A stretch of 64,000 nucleotides of DNA. Origin: Liolophura sinensis. Taxonomy: Eukaryota > Mollusca > Polyplacophora > Chitonida > Chitonidae. Positions 1-10,000 of the stretch are shown piece by piece (position 1 is the stretch's first letter; each line of letters opens with the position of its first letter). Location: the NCBI RefSeq assembly GCF_032854445.1, contig NC_088295.1, positions 90,169,836 to 90,233,835 on the forward strand. Direction: 5' to 3'. Under the pieces are notes generated by a model. The model did not search any database. It was not told the origin of the DNA and was given only the letters and a program-made list of their open reading frames with translations. The translations under genes and the position numbers were made by a program.

Positions 1-166
1 TGACACTGGTCAATGTTTATAACGCGCACCACCCTAGTCATCTTCCTGTAAAAAACACACATAGGTAAACACAAAACGAGAATGTATGAAGGGAAAAACA
101 AAACAAAAAAAAAAAAAAAAAAAAAAAAAGCTGGGTAAGGGTGGTGTGGTTAAAACAAAAACACAC

Positions 167-1501
167 TCACTCGGTCATCGTAGCCTGGGTGGCCTGGGTA
201 GCCTGGTTGGGCTGGTTGGCTTGGTTGTTAGGTCGGATTGTAGGCTGCTTGTCAGGTGCAGAGAGGTTGTTGGCTGTCATCAAATACTTCACGTACATCT
301 GGGCGAATGCCGGGTTCGATTTGTTGATCGGCGTCTCATTTAAAAACTGCCGCAGTTGGTCTTTCACACTCTTCTCCACAGCCCACGGGAGGGAGGCTGC
401 CTTACGGGCCTGGCGCATGAACTTGACCAACACAGTTCCCTCTTTCAGGTAACGCATACGGGCCTCGTCCACGATACTCAGGGTCAGCTCTCGGTTCTCC
501 AGCAAGGGGGGCCGGGGAGGAGATGGATCGCTCGCGGTGTTGGTGGGTTGTCGACCGTACACATCACGCTGTAACTTGAGGAGGTGGGGTTGGAGAGCTA
601 CATCGTAAGCTTGCCACAGCAAGGCTGTTAGCGCCGCCTCAAGCTCAGGGTTTAACGGATCCGCCTTTTCCACCTTTTCCACTGGGATGTCGGGGATGCT
701 GGGGGTTGCAGTAGCAGCAGTAGTCGCATCATCGGCAGTCTCCCCATCAGCAGTCGTCACAGCAGCCGTCACAGCAGCGGTTAAAGCAGCACTCATAGCA
801 GCATTCACCTCACCGCCCGTCTCACCAGTCTCTCCAGTCTCTCCAGTTTCTCCAGTCTCTTCAGTCTTCCCCTCCTCCGTTTCCATCATCTCCATCTCCA
901 TCCCCGGCTCTTGGGGGCCTTGGGGGTCTTGGGGGTCTTGGATGTCGTCGTTATCACCAGCCTCGATCACCACCAGGACCAAGGCGTCGATGTCGGGGAT
1001 GGCCTGGACTAGTTTTTGCCAGTAAGTCCAGTACTTGAGCGTGATACCCTCACTCGTCGGGTAGAGTCGACCGTTCGGCTGGTAGGCTCGCCATTTCTTC
1101 ACATGAACGTACAGGACACCCTCCGAGTTCCTCAGCGTGGACAGAAAGTACCCGTTGGAGAGTGGCTCCCGCACAGGTAAACCGGCCTCAGGTAGATCAG
1201 CAGCCAGGGTCTTGAGCCGAGTCCACCCCACCCCGTCAAGCCTGACGCGTTTGGGTGGAGCGTTCGGGTCTGTCGGTGATTGGCAAATCTCAATCGTCTC
1301 GTCTCTACACACCCCCACCCACAGCCAGGAGGCCAGCTGTAATTTGGCAAGAACCTCGCTGGGTAAGGGCAGGCACACCTTCCTCTTCTTCTCGGGAGGT
1401 TGTTGTTGTTCGGCTATGGTGGATAGCCGGGTAGGTACGGACGCTGAGCGTTTCATCCTGATGGCAGCATGCAGGGGGTTCACGGTGGTGGAGCGTTTCA
1501 T
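167..1501 (-). CDS. PC4-like domain nuclear protein, single-exon, 444 aa
   Basis: An uninterrupted 444-codon frame runs from ATG (1499-1501) to TGA (167-169). Residues about 36-42 (PEKKRKV) are a basic nuclear-localisation signal of SV40 type. Residues about 117-172 look like a PC4/p15 transcription-coactivator domain: GYFLST, then YVHVKKW, NGRLYPT, EGITL, a WQKL element and IPDID, the order seen in PC4 C-terminal domains. PC4 proteins bind single-stranded DNA and act on RNA polymerase II transcription. Then follow an acidic low-complexity part with ETG repeats (about 215-230), an alanine-rich stretch (234-250), a predicted helical part with W295 and W373, and an N/Q/A/T-rich end. A second in-frame Met lies at residue 16. 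The protein is much larger than ordinary PC4, and residues 180-444 match nothing I recognise. It may be a host gene or a gene carried by a mobile element; an A-run at 103-129 has the wrong orientation for a retrocopy tail. Confidence 0.7.
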   Translation of the reverse strand: MKRSTTVNPLHAAIRMKRSASVPTRLSTIAEQQQPPEKKRKVCLPLPSEVLAKLQLASWLWVGVCRDETIEICQSPTDPNAPPKRVRLDGVGWTRLKTLAADLPEAGLPVREPLSNGYFLSTLRNSEGVLYVHVKKWRAYQPNGRLYPTSEGITLKYWTYWQKLVQAIPDIDALVLVVIEAGDNDDIQDPQDPQGPQEPGMEMEMMETEEGKTEETGETGETGETGETGGEVNAAMSAALTAAVTAAVTTADGETADDATTAATATPSIPDIPVEKVEKADPLNPELEAALTALLWQAYDVALQPHLLKLQRDVYGRQPTNTASDPSPPRPPLLENRELTLSIVDEARMRYLKEGTVLVKFMRQARKAASLPWAVEKSVKDQLRQFLNETPINKSNPAFAQMYVKYLMTANNLSAPDKQPTIRPNNQANQPNQATQATQATMTE

Positions 1502-1716
1502 CTCGCCAGGTAGGTAGGCAGGTAGGCAGGTAGGCAGGTAGGTACAGGGCAGGTAGGTAGGTCGTGTAGCAGTCTCTTCTCTTCTCTTCTCTTCTCTCGG
1601 GAGGTCAGTAGTTCGGGTCGTCAGCAGGCAGGCAGGTAGGTCGGCAGGCAGGCAGGTCGGTAGAGCGTCAGGTGCGTCTGAGGCTGCCGGTCGCTGTCTT
1701 CACCGGCTTTTATCCT
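1502..1716 (-). promoter_or_regulatory. Core promoter and 5' UTR of the PC4-like gene
   Basis: Read on the minus strand, GATAAAAG at about 1707-1714 is a TATA-like element that would place transcription start near 1680. The leader between there and the ATG contains GGTA/GGCA repeats (about 1508-1560 and 1625-1665) and a CTTCT repeat (about 1573-1597). Position and orientation fit the ORF; start site is inferred. Confidence 0.5.
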
Positions 1717-2204
1717 ATCCACGCGGAAATTCACCACACGCTGATTGGTTCGTTTTTTCTTACGTAACCTCGTCTCGCACGCTGATTGGTCCGTTTTGCG
1801 GGCCTCCCATTGGGCCGTTTGGGGGCAAATCCGGCTCACCCATTGGTCCGTTTTGGCGCCAGGGAGCTCTTTTCGAGCTGTCCACTCGACTTTACAAGCC
1901 GACGTTTTGCCTCTTTTTTTCTCTCTTTTTTCCCTATACTGTTATACGGTTATACTACCCATCCACGCGGAAATTCACCACACGCTGATTGGTTCGTTTT
2001 TTCTTACGTAACCTCTTCTCGCACGCTGATTGGTCCGTTTTGCGGGCCCCCCATTGGGCAGTTTTGGGGCAAATCCGGCTCACCCATTGGTCCGTTTTGG
2101 CGCCCGGGAGCTCTTTTCGAGCTGTCCCACTCGACTTTACAAGCCGACGTTTTGCCTCTTTTTTTTCTCTCTTTTTGCCCTATACTGTTATACGGTTATA
2201 CTAT
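1717..2204 (-). promoter_or_regulatory. Tandem 244-bp promoter duplication with eight CCAAT boxes
   Basis: The block 1717-1960 is repeated at 1961-2204 with few changes. Each copy has four ATTGG words (CCAAT on the minus strand, the sense strand of the PC4-like gene), two in the context GCTGATTGGTYCG and two in CCCATTGG. CCAAT boxes bind NF-Y and lie just upstream of start sites in many strong or cell-cycle promoters. Both copies also carry TTACGTAA, a GAGCTCTTTTCGAGCT imperfect palindrome and a pyrimidine tract followed by TATACTGTTATACGGTTATA. Short plus-strand ORFs over this block are artefacts. Confidence 0.65.
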
Positions 2205-2264
2205 ATCACACTCGTCTATACACACATACACCCCGCGGCGTGGAAAAAAAACCCACAACTGAGG

Positions 2265-2313
2265 GGTGACGTCACACCTACCAGCCCTTCGGGCTGGCAG
2301 GTGTGACGTCACC
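2265..2313. promoter_or_regulatory. 49-bp palindrome with two CRE (TGACGTCA) sites
   Basis: Two 23-bp arms (2265-2287 and 2291-2313) are inverted copies with one mismatch around a TTC loop. Each arm carries a perfect TGACGTCA, the consensus site for CREB/ATF bZIP factors. It lies directly upstream of the duplicated CCAAT block of the minus-strand gene, so an upstream enhancer role is likely. A GGGCTGG/CCAGCCC stem could also form a hairpin in DNA or RNA. Confidence 0.65.
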
Positions 2314-4373
2314 ACCACATCACCACAAAAAACGGCTCCTCAAAACCACAAAAAATGGCTCCTCAATACCGAACGTCAGTCACATTCTATACTACTGACC
2401 GCGGTGTTTGTGCGTGTTTTACTGAACCACTAACCAGAGTATTTTTGGAGAGATGGAGTGCTTTTTGATATCACATATATTTATATATGTATATGACACA
2501 TTTCCTCTTGGAAATATGTACCTCCGAGCGACACCTACAGATTTCTATCGTCCCACGCACAAAACTTCGTGTTCTAAGTAAAGTCATATCACACAACACA
2601 AAACACGGTATAAGGATCAGTGTCTTGTTCATTGAAGTATCGAAATGTCTAGAAGTATGTTCGTGTCCGGAGTAACGCTGATATCACCCCCCCCCCCCCT
2701 CCCACCATACCCCACCTCACCCCAGCAAGCCAAAGATAAGCTACACTCTACACTATTTGGCCGCCTTTTCCCATACAAATATACTATACATACAGGGGCC
2801 CTGATAGGGAGCTGGTTGGCGGTGTACGGTGTAAATTAACACGTTATATACATGCAATGGCCTACTCATCTATTTTTATGCCTATATATGCTACCCTAAT
2901 TCTTCAACCTTTTCAACGACCCCTGCGGCCAATATTTTGAAACAGTCTGAGAGAACTATGGGGTATAGAGAAATAATTTTCACAGTTATATGAGACTTCC
3001 ATATTTATTGACGCAAGCATATCATTTTTAGTCATTTTAATAATACTTGTATGCAGAAATTCCACTGAAAAAGTTGCTTTAGTGGTTGAAAATGTTGAAG
3101 ATTTACAGTGTACTGAATGAAACGACACCCACATGTAACTATTCAAAAATAACATTTTCCTGCTCTTGTCTACTACTCATAGTAAAGTCGCACCTGTTTT
3201 GTTCCAATCAGAACATCCTGATTAGAGGCCTCCGTGGCTCAGTTGGTTAGCGCGCTAAAGACACGCGTCTTTATAAATGTTGCTTAAAAATACATGTACT
3301 TCTGAAGATACATTGTACCATGCATGCTGACCGAGCCAAAAGTGTTCCAATCTAGCTGTTTTGCAGACCTATTATATATTTAGTCCCGTCTTGGCGGCTG
3401 ACGTTTCGCCTATATACTATATATATTCAAAGCCAGGACTTTATAGGCTTTAGGATTACAGGTTTATATTATATAGACTACGTCATTTTAGAGACAACAT
3501 CATCACCAAAATTACTTCAAAATGTTTCTGTCTGAATATTTGTCATACAACTGTTGCGTTATTATTTGTTTGCATATTTGCATGTCTGGGTTAAAGCCAG
3601 TAATTCTAGATGTTTGTTCCGCCCATGATGCATACATGCATAAATAAGCCCGCATGTGTAGGCCTACTTTAATTTTTTTAATAAAGTAAAATACTAATAT
3701 TGTTTCGTAGTATAAGAGCGACTTGAAAGAAAATGCTACACCCAATGACTTTTCGTCGCCATATGACCGAAAAGTGTTAAAGACGACCTAACCCCGATTT
3801 GAGCATACATATAATCATATTATACATATATAAAAACACATCCAGATAGCCTCCCAAATGAATCACCTGTTAGGCCTATATATTAACAATGCATGCAGCG
3901 GCTTATACTCGCTCTACTCATCTTTTATGTATATGGGCCTAACAATGGCGAGACCTGCATTAGTCAGGACACCTACAAAAATGTATACTTTTTAATTATA
4001 ATGGCAACATTATAAATTATAATATTGACAAATCCACATGGAATTTTTTCACATAGCATTCATTTCGATGTTTTGGGGACTTTTCTTCCATTGTTCAAAT
4101 TAATCTTTTTCCACAGCGAAATCTTGGGCCTATTTTAGAAATTAAGACAGGTATGGCAACAATTGTTTAGGGCAAAAGCTCGTATGTATGGTTCGTGTCG
4201 TTTTTATATACGCGTGTCTGTACAGTTAGTGCATGCCCAAAGACTAAAAATGGGACTTGTTGCTGCCTTGCTTGGCGTTCGACACTGAAAGGTTAGAGCA
4301 AGGAGATCGCAAGCATCCATTCATGCAATCAACTATGCATATACAGGGACCTATGATATTTCTCCCTATGCAT
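2314..4373. other. Gene-free spacer
   Basis: AT-rich sequence with a poly-C run at about 2688-2699 and a lone SINE-1 head at 3224-3258. Only short ORFs without recognisable features are present; I see no gene. Confidence 0.6.
3224..3258 (+). mobile_element. SINE-1 tRNA-like head fragment
   Basis: GAGGCCTCCGTGGCTCAGTT followed by GGTTAGCGCGCTA is the 5' end of the same SINE family found complete at 5972-6238 (minus). Only the head is left; it is not a tRNA gene because no anticodon arm or acceptor stem follows. Confidence 0.75.
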
Positions 4374-5800
4374 ATGGACTTTTCCCCCTGTGGACATTCC
4401 CTTTATGGACATTTCCCCTCTGTGCAACCAACCGCCCCACCCCACCCCCATGGCGATTTCCCCTATGGCCATTTTCCCCCATGGTCAATTTCCTTTACGG
4501 ACATTTCCCCACTATGGACAATTCCCCTATGGACAATTACCTCTACGGACATTTCCCCACTATAGACAATTCCCCTATGGACAATTCCCTCTACGGACAT
4601 TTCCCCACTATGGACAATTCCCCTATGGACAATTCCCTCTACGGACATTTCCCCACTATGGATAATTCCCCTATGGACATTTCCCTCTACGGACATTTCC
4701 CCACTATGGACAATTCCCCTATGGACATTTCCCTCTACGGACATTTCCCCACTATGGACAATTCCTCCTATGGACATTTCCCCACTATGGACAATTCCCC
4801 TATGGACATTTCCCTCTACGGACATTTCCCCACTATGGACAATTCCTCCTATGGACATTTCCCCACTATGGACAATTCCCCTATGGTCATTCCCCTCTAC
4901 GGACATTTCCCCACTATGGACAATTCCCCCTATGGACAATTCCCCCTATGGACAATTCCCCTATGGACAATTCCCTCTATGGACATTTCCCCCTGTAGAC
5001 ATTTCTCCTTATGGGCAATTTCCTCCTATGGACATTTCCCCACTATGGACAATTCCCCTATGGGCATTTCCCTCTACGGACATTTCCCCACTATGGACAA
5101 TTCCCCTATGGACATTTCCCTCTACGGACATTTCCCCACTATGGACAATTCCCCATATGGAGAATTCCCCCTATGGACAATTCCCCTATGGACAATTCCC
5201 TCTACGGACATTTCCCCACTATGGACAATTCCCCTATGGGCATTTCCCTCTACGGACATTACCCCCCTATGGACATTTCCCTCTACGGACATTTCCCCAC
5301 TATGGACAATTCCCCATATGGAGAATTCCCCCTATGGACAATTCCCCTATGGACAATTCCCTCTACGGACATTTCCCCACTATGGACAATTCCCCTATGG
5401 GCATTTCCCTCTACGGACATTACCCCACTATGGACAATTCCCCCTGTGGACAATTCCCCATTTGGACAATTCCCTCTATGGACATTTTCCCCTATAGACA
5501 TTTTTCCTTATGGGCAATTTCCTCCTATGGACATTTCCCCACTATGGACAATTCCCCTATGGGCATTTCCCTCTACGGACATTACCCCACTATGGACAAT
5601 TCTCCCTGTGGACAATTCCCCCTGTGGACAATTCCCCATTTGGACAATTCCCTCTATGGACATTTTCCCCTATAGACATTTTTCCTTATGGGAAATTTCC
5701 TCCTATGGACGTTACCCACTATGGACATTCCCTCTATGTACATTTCCCCCAAGGGACAAACCTCTCATTTTCCGTTTGTGGATATTTTCCCCTTTGACAT
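4374..5800. repeat. Minisatellite, 15-18-bp subunits in a 48-bp unit
   Basis: The array consists of variants of TATGGACAATTCCCC, TATGGACATTTCCCC and TACGGACATTTCCCCA. Where regular, three subunits make a 48-bp unit. Because 48 is divisible by three and the units contain no stop, several frames on both strands stay open for 90-340 codons. The longest (4481-5497, plus; consensus peptide NSPMDISLYGHFPTMD) has no signal peptide and no clear start, so I do not call it a gene. Confidence 0.85.
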
Positions 5801-5971
5801 TTCCCTCTACATATATAGCCTTAAACTATAAGCTATGTATAAAATATTGAAAGTGAATTTACTTTATAATCTTGAGCATAATGCAGAATTGTTCATTCCG
5901 TTGTCTTATATTAAACATTTTACTGTGACTGAGATTAGTAAAGTTGAGTCAGAAGGCAACAAATGGATTGG

Positions 5972-6238
5972 TTTTTTTTTTTTTTTTTGATTGGTGTTTT
6001 ACGCCGTACTCAAGAATATTTCACTTATACGACGGCGGCCAGCATTATGGTGGGCGGAAACCGGGCAGAGCCCGGGGGAAACCCACGACTATCCGTAAGT
6101 TGCTGCAGACCTTCCCACGTGCGACCGGAGAGGAAGCCAGCATGAGCTGGACTTGAACTCACAGCGACCGCATTGGTGAGAAACTTCCGGGTCATTACGC
6201 TGCACCAGCGCGCTAACCAACTGAGCCACGGAGGCCCC
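5972..6238 (-). mobile_element. SINE-1, complete, with target-site duplication
   Basis: In minus orientation the element begins at the tRNA-like head (GGGGCCTCCGTGGCTCAGTT, near 6238) and ends in the tail TTTACGCCGTACTCAAGAAT (plus-strand reading) followed by a T-run, that is, an A-rich 3' end. The 11-bp direct repeat CAAATGGATTG at 5961-5971 and 6239-6249 is a target-site duplication and shows LINE-mediated insertion. It gives the family consensus used for the other copies. Confidence 0.9.
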
Positions 6239-6249
6239 CAAATGGATTG

Positions 6250-7001
6250 AGGATTGATAACGAAAGCTTGCCTCATCATCCAAGCACACCGGCCTTTCCA
6301 TTTGATGGTAACATTCTACCTATGACATTTAGACTATAACATTTTCAAAAGCTTTGAAAATTAGCTCTAAAGTTATTTTAAAGAAATTTAAACAAGAAAG
6401 ACGCCTAATTTCATCCACTGTATTTCAGACACCAGTAGGCCTAGTCCTAGCACTTCACATTTTCGGTATCGATATTAAAAAATACTTCGAAGCTTTAGAA
6501 TAGGCCTACGTCATTAGGATTTGAAAACATAGGTGTACAATTAACGGCACGCCGCACTGTATAAAGGTTATAAATTAAAGATTAACGTTGTAGGCTGTGT
6601 GTTCAACCTTCGTATTGGTTTTTGCCGCCTGAAACACGTGTAGGCCTATACAAGTTTCCTCTTTTATGGAGGAAGGGTCGGGTCTACACATATTATTATT
6701 AGGGTACCAGTCTCCAGAAAACAAAAGGTTTGTAACATAGACACGATCTGCAAGCTATTTAGACGATTCACAAACCCCTCAGAGTGCCCCTGGCCTACCT
6801 GTGAAGATATAGGCTCAAGCGACACGGGGCGAACTGCATTCTGGGAGAATATTGGCGAACAGCGTCATTAGGTGTGACCTAAATTTATATCCGCCATTTA
6901 CTTCAGGATAGCGGTTCAGGTTTGGGCACATTTAGGTCAACGGACGCCCCGAGAGTTTGGATGTAGGAATTTTAACTCACAGATTTTCAGTTTTTTACAC
7001 A
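6250..7001. other. Upstream region of gene A
   Basis: No ORF of interest. The region should hold the promoter and 5' UTR of gene A, but I see no convincing TATA or CCAAT box; the start of transcription cannot be fixed. Confidence 0.4.
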
Positions 7002-7059
7002 ATGTCGTGGCACTTGGCCTTGTTGGTGTTGGTGACAGTGTTCCACACACCTGTGCGGG
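7002..7059 (+). CDS. Gene A exon 1: signal peptide
   Basis: ATG at 7002 opens 19 codons beginning MSWHLALLVLVTVFHTPVRG (last Gly completed in exon 2's splice), a short hydrophobic leader. The donor GGG|GTAAGT follows at 7060 and leaves phase 1. This start was chosen because it gives a leader and matches the phase of every downstream extracellular exon. Confidence 0.8.
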
Positions 7060-10000
7060 GTAAGTCGGTTTGTTATACCTGTAATCAGGACTGCTATAAC
7101 GTTTAAGTTGACGAGACGAACCATGATGGCCTGTGACGGTTTGTCGGCTAGCCGGCCTCCCATCTTCAGGCTTACCCACCCGGCCATCACACTCCTGGTT
7201 CGTGGATAGAATAGAGGGCTTTCAGTTTTGTACATGTAGGCCTACGTGTGCCTGTGCATATATAGGCCTATAGCTACATGTACCTGTAATTGTGTAATCC
7301 CTACCTGTACCGGTGAGTAACACAGTGGATTCGACGGCAGGTACCGTGTACATTGTACATGTAGGCGCATGGGTATATGAATAATAGTGTTAGGCATGCA
7401 AGGAAATGGGCATGTCAGGGCTTCCACCGTGTCCTGTGTCTTATATTTTTAGAGCCATATCCTTTATTTTCCTAAATGTCCTATATTATAGGGCCTATAT
7501 CTCGCATTATATATGTGAGAGCTGGCGCTAATTTTTACTCAACAGCTTATATGCTGTAGGCGGCATGCTTAATGACTGCATTAAATATCTGTTTCATTGA
7601 AATTCTGCATTGGAAATCATGTCCCCATTCACAGTAACTTATAGTAAAAACAATGGAGAAACTAGAAATGTCAAGTGGAAAGTGTTATTTTGAAATGCTG
7701 ACATTTTATTGGACGTGAAAAGCAGCTGCAACATCAAACTTGAAAGGCCGCTGTCTTCGTCTGGATGCTAATTTGACCTCGGCTGCCCTGTTGTCGTGAG
7801 TGTTGTAGCTCACCTCTTGAAATGCAAATGTGGCTTATTACAGTAAAGAAATTGAACATGTCTCACAGATCGCACTCTATTTAGATGCAAACTGAAAGTG
7901 TTATTGACAAGATTTTGAACACTAAAATGTACTGTCCAGCTAGAGGCACAAACAAACTTTATACAAATTCTAAACAATAAGTTGATGAGATCAGATAATT
8001 AACATGAGTCTAATATGCCAAATATGCATTATATGTCTGAGGTTGAATTGATTTGCTGAGCGTTTAGGACATTCAGTATAAGCAGAGGAATCAATGTCCC
8101 AGCCTAACAAGTGAGGGCCCACTAGCTGACAATAGGCCCCACAAAACTCTGCCCTTTGACATAAATGTAGCTGGAGAGACGTTTTAGTTGTTTCTTGTGA
8201 CTGCAAGTATGTGAAGCTTTGAGGAGATGTATATAATGATCACAGGGTTAGCCAGGGGAAAGAAAACTGGCACTATTAGTATACCCCGTTTTCAGGACTT
8301 TTCACATGGGAGAGACATTAGAAAATGAAATCTGGACACCCTGCTATAACAAAATGCTCTTGTGTTTGAACACCCTCTTTCGTATTTCTGGCTAGTTACC
8401 CTCTGATGATGATGTGTAAATGTTAGCTTTTAGATCAGTTGGCCATGTTCCCAGCCTATCGTCCACATTACTACTGAAAGCAAAACTGGGAAGAATGAAA
8501 CATATCTATGAAATAAGTTAACGCAATTAATCATTTGAGCATACATATGTTTAAAAGACAACATATACAGCAAGAGGAATTCTTGCATAAAGAAAAATTA
8601 CTGGTCGATCAGCCAGAACTATTGAACCTGTCAGCGGCCTCCTGTATGCATATCAAGTACTAGTGAGGGCAGCCAGTCTTCAAATGTCCAGAATGTGCTT
8701 GCACAAAGCCTTAACGTAACAAACACGTAACTACCATGGCAACCAGCAATGTAGGTATTACGGCTCCATGGCCGTTACATGCTCATAACGTTAAGTGGGC
8801 TTCGTACAAGTGGGCACAGACCTATTGGGCAGGAATGGAGGTTGCATTGCTTCAACAAACAAGAGTTAGCATTTTAATTGCCAGAAATTCGTCTAAAAAA
8901 CATTTTCTGCTGTATGAATGGACTGATTTTCAGTAACCTATGCAGCCTCTGAAACTGTTGGCCTGTTGGACTTGGATGGTAGTTAATCAATGGATAGGCC
9001 TATGTAACTTCAGCCAACAAGAGTTATAATTTAAGTCACCGGAAATCACCTAAAATACATTTTTTAGCTGTTTGAAAGTCCAGAGTTTTGGACACCTTGA
9101 CATTTCTGGGGTCAGCACGATTGAGCAGGGATATAGGCCTATATATGTGTGTGTAGTAGATCGATTGCTCCAGTGAATGTCAGAAAAGGCATGAATATAT
9201 CTGTTCCGGTATGTAAAAGAAAAGGGAGAAGTAGATGTATGCAGTTCATCGCTGTTTCCTATCATATTTTAGTTAAAATACCTTGAAATACCAGAGCTTC
9301 TTGGGGCCGAGGTAATTGTTTGGCTCCTTCATTGTTTCCAAATTACACCTGTGTGTCAATTTCATATCCTTTATTCTGGTCAGATGTGTCTTACATTTCT
9401 TTTGTCTTTTTGTAAAAGTGTCCTATGTTTTGTCTATTATTTTCTTTGGTGATCATACAGTTGAAGCCCTGCAAATGTGTGAAGTACATTATATAGTATA
9501 TATAGGCCTACTGTCAGAGTACAGGCAGTATTACTGTTGAGAAATCTTGTGATTGCCAACACATTGTCATGGTACATTCTGACAGGCCATTGTGCCTTAT
9601 TCTCCTGGGAGTCTGTATACATGTACATACATATACAATGTACATTGTACATTGATCTACTTTTGGTAGAAAGTGGAAGAGAGTGTGTGTCCTGTAGTGA
9701 GCTTTCGCTGACTTTTATGCTTAATTGTTTCTGTTTCGCTAATGCTGGATTTCTTATCATTTATAGTACTGGATAATAATGCTAACATTGTTATGTTGCA
9801 GTGTCAGGTGTGGAAATATCTGTGTCCCCAACCAGCCTGAATGAGGGAAGCACTCTGATGATCACCTGTAGAGAACAGTCACTTTCACAAGGAACTTTGC
9901 TGTATAAACTAGGTCTGCAGAAGGCCAATGATGCTGGGGTATATGACAACCTCCTTGAATATAACGCCCCAGTTTAGTCAAGATCCATACCTGCCTACAT

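Noticed and set aside
103..129. A-run as the poly(A) tail of a retrocopied PC4-like gene
   Set aside because: The gene is on the minus strand, where this run is poly-T, so orientation is wrong.
687..1517. Plus-strand ORFs opposite the PC4-like gene
   Set aside because: Antisense shadows; low-complexity Ser/Val/Pro reading of the Ala/Glu/Thr repeats.
1745..2306. Plus-strand ORFs of 80-158 codons
   Set aside because: They arise from the duplicated 244-bp promoter block and read T-rich tracts as Phe/Leu/Ser runs.
4463..5850. Overlapping ORFs of 70-340 codons on both strands
   Set aside because: All follow the 48-bp repeat; a period divisible by three with stop-free units opens several frames at once.
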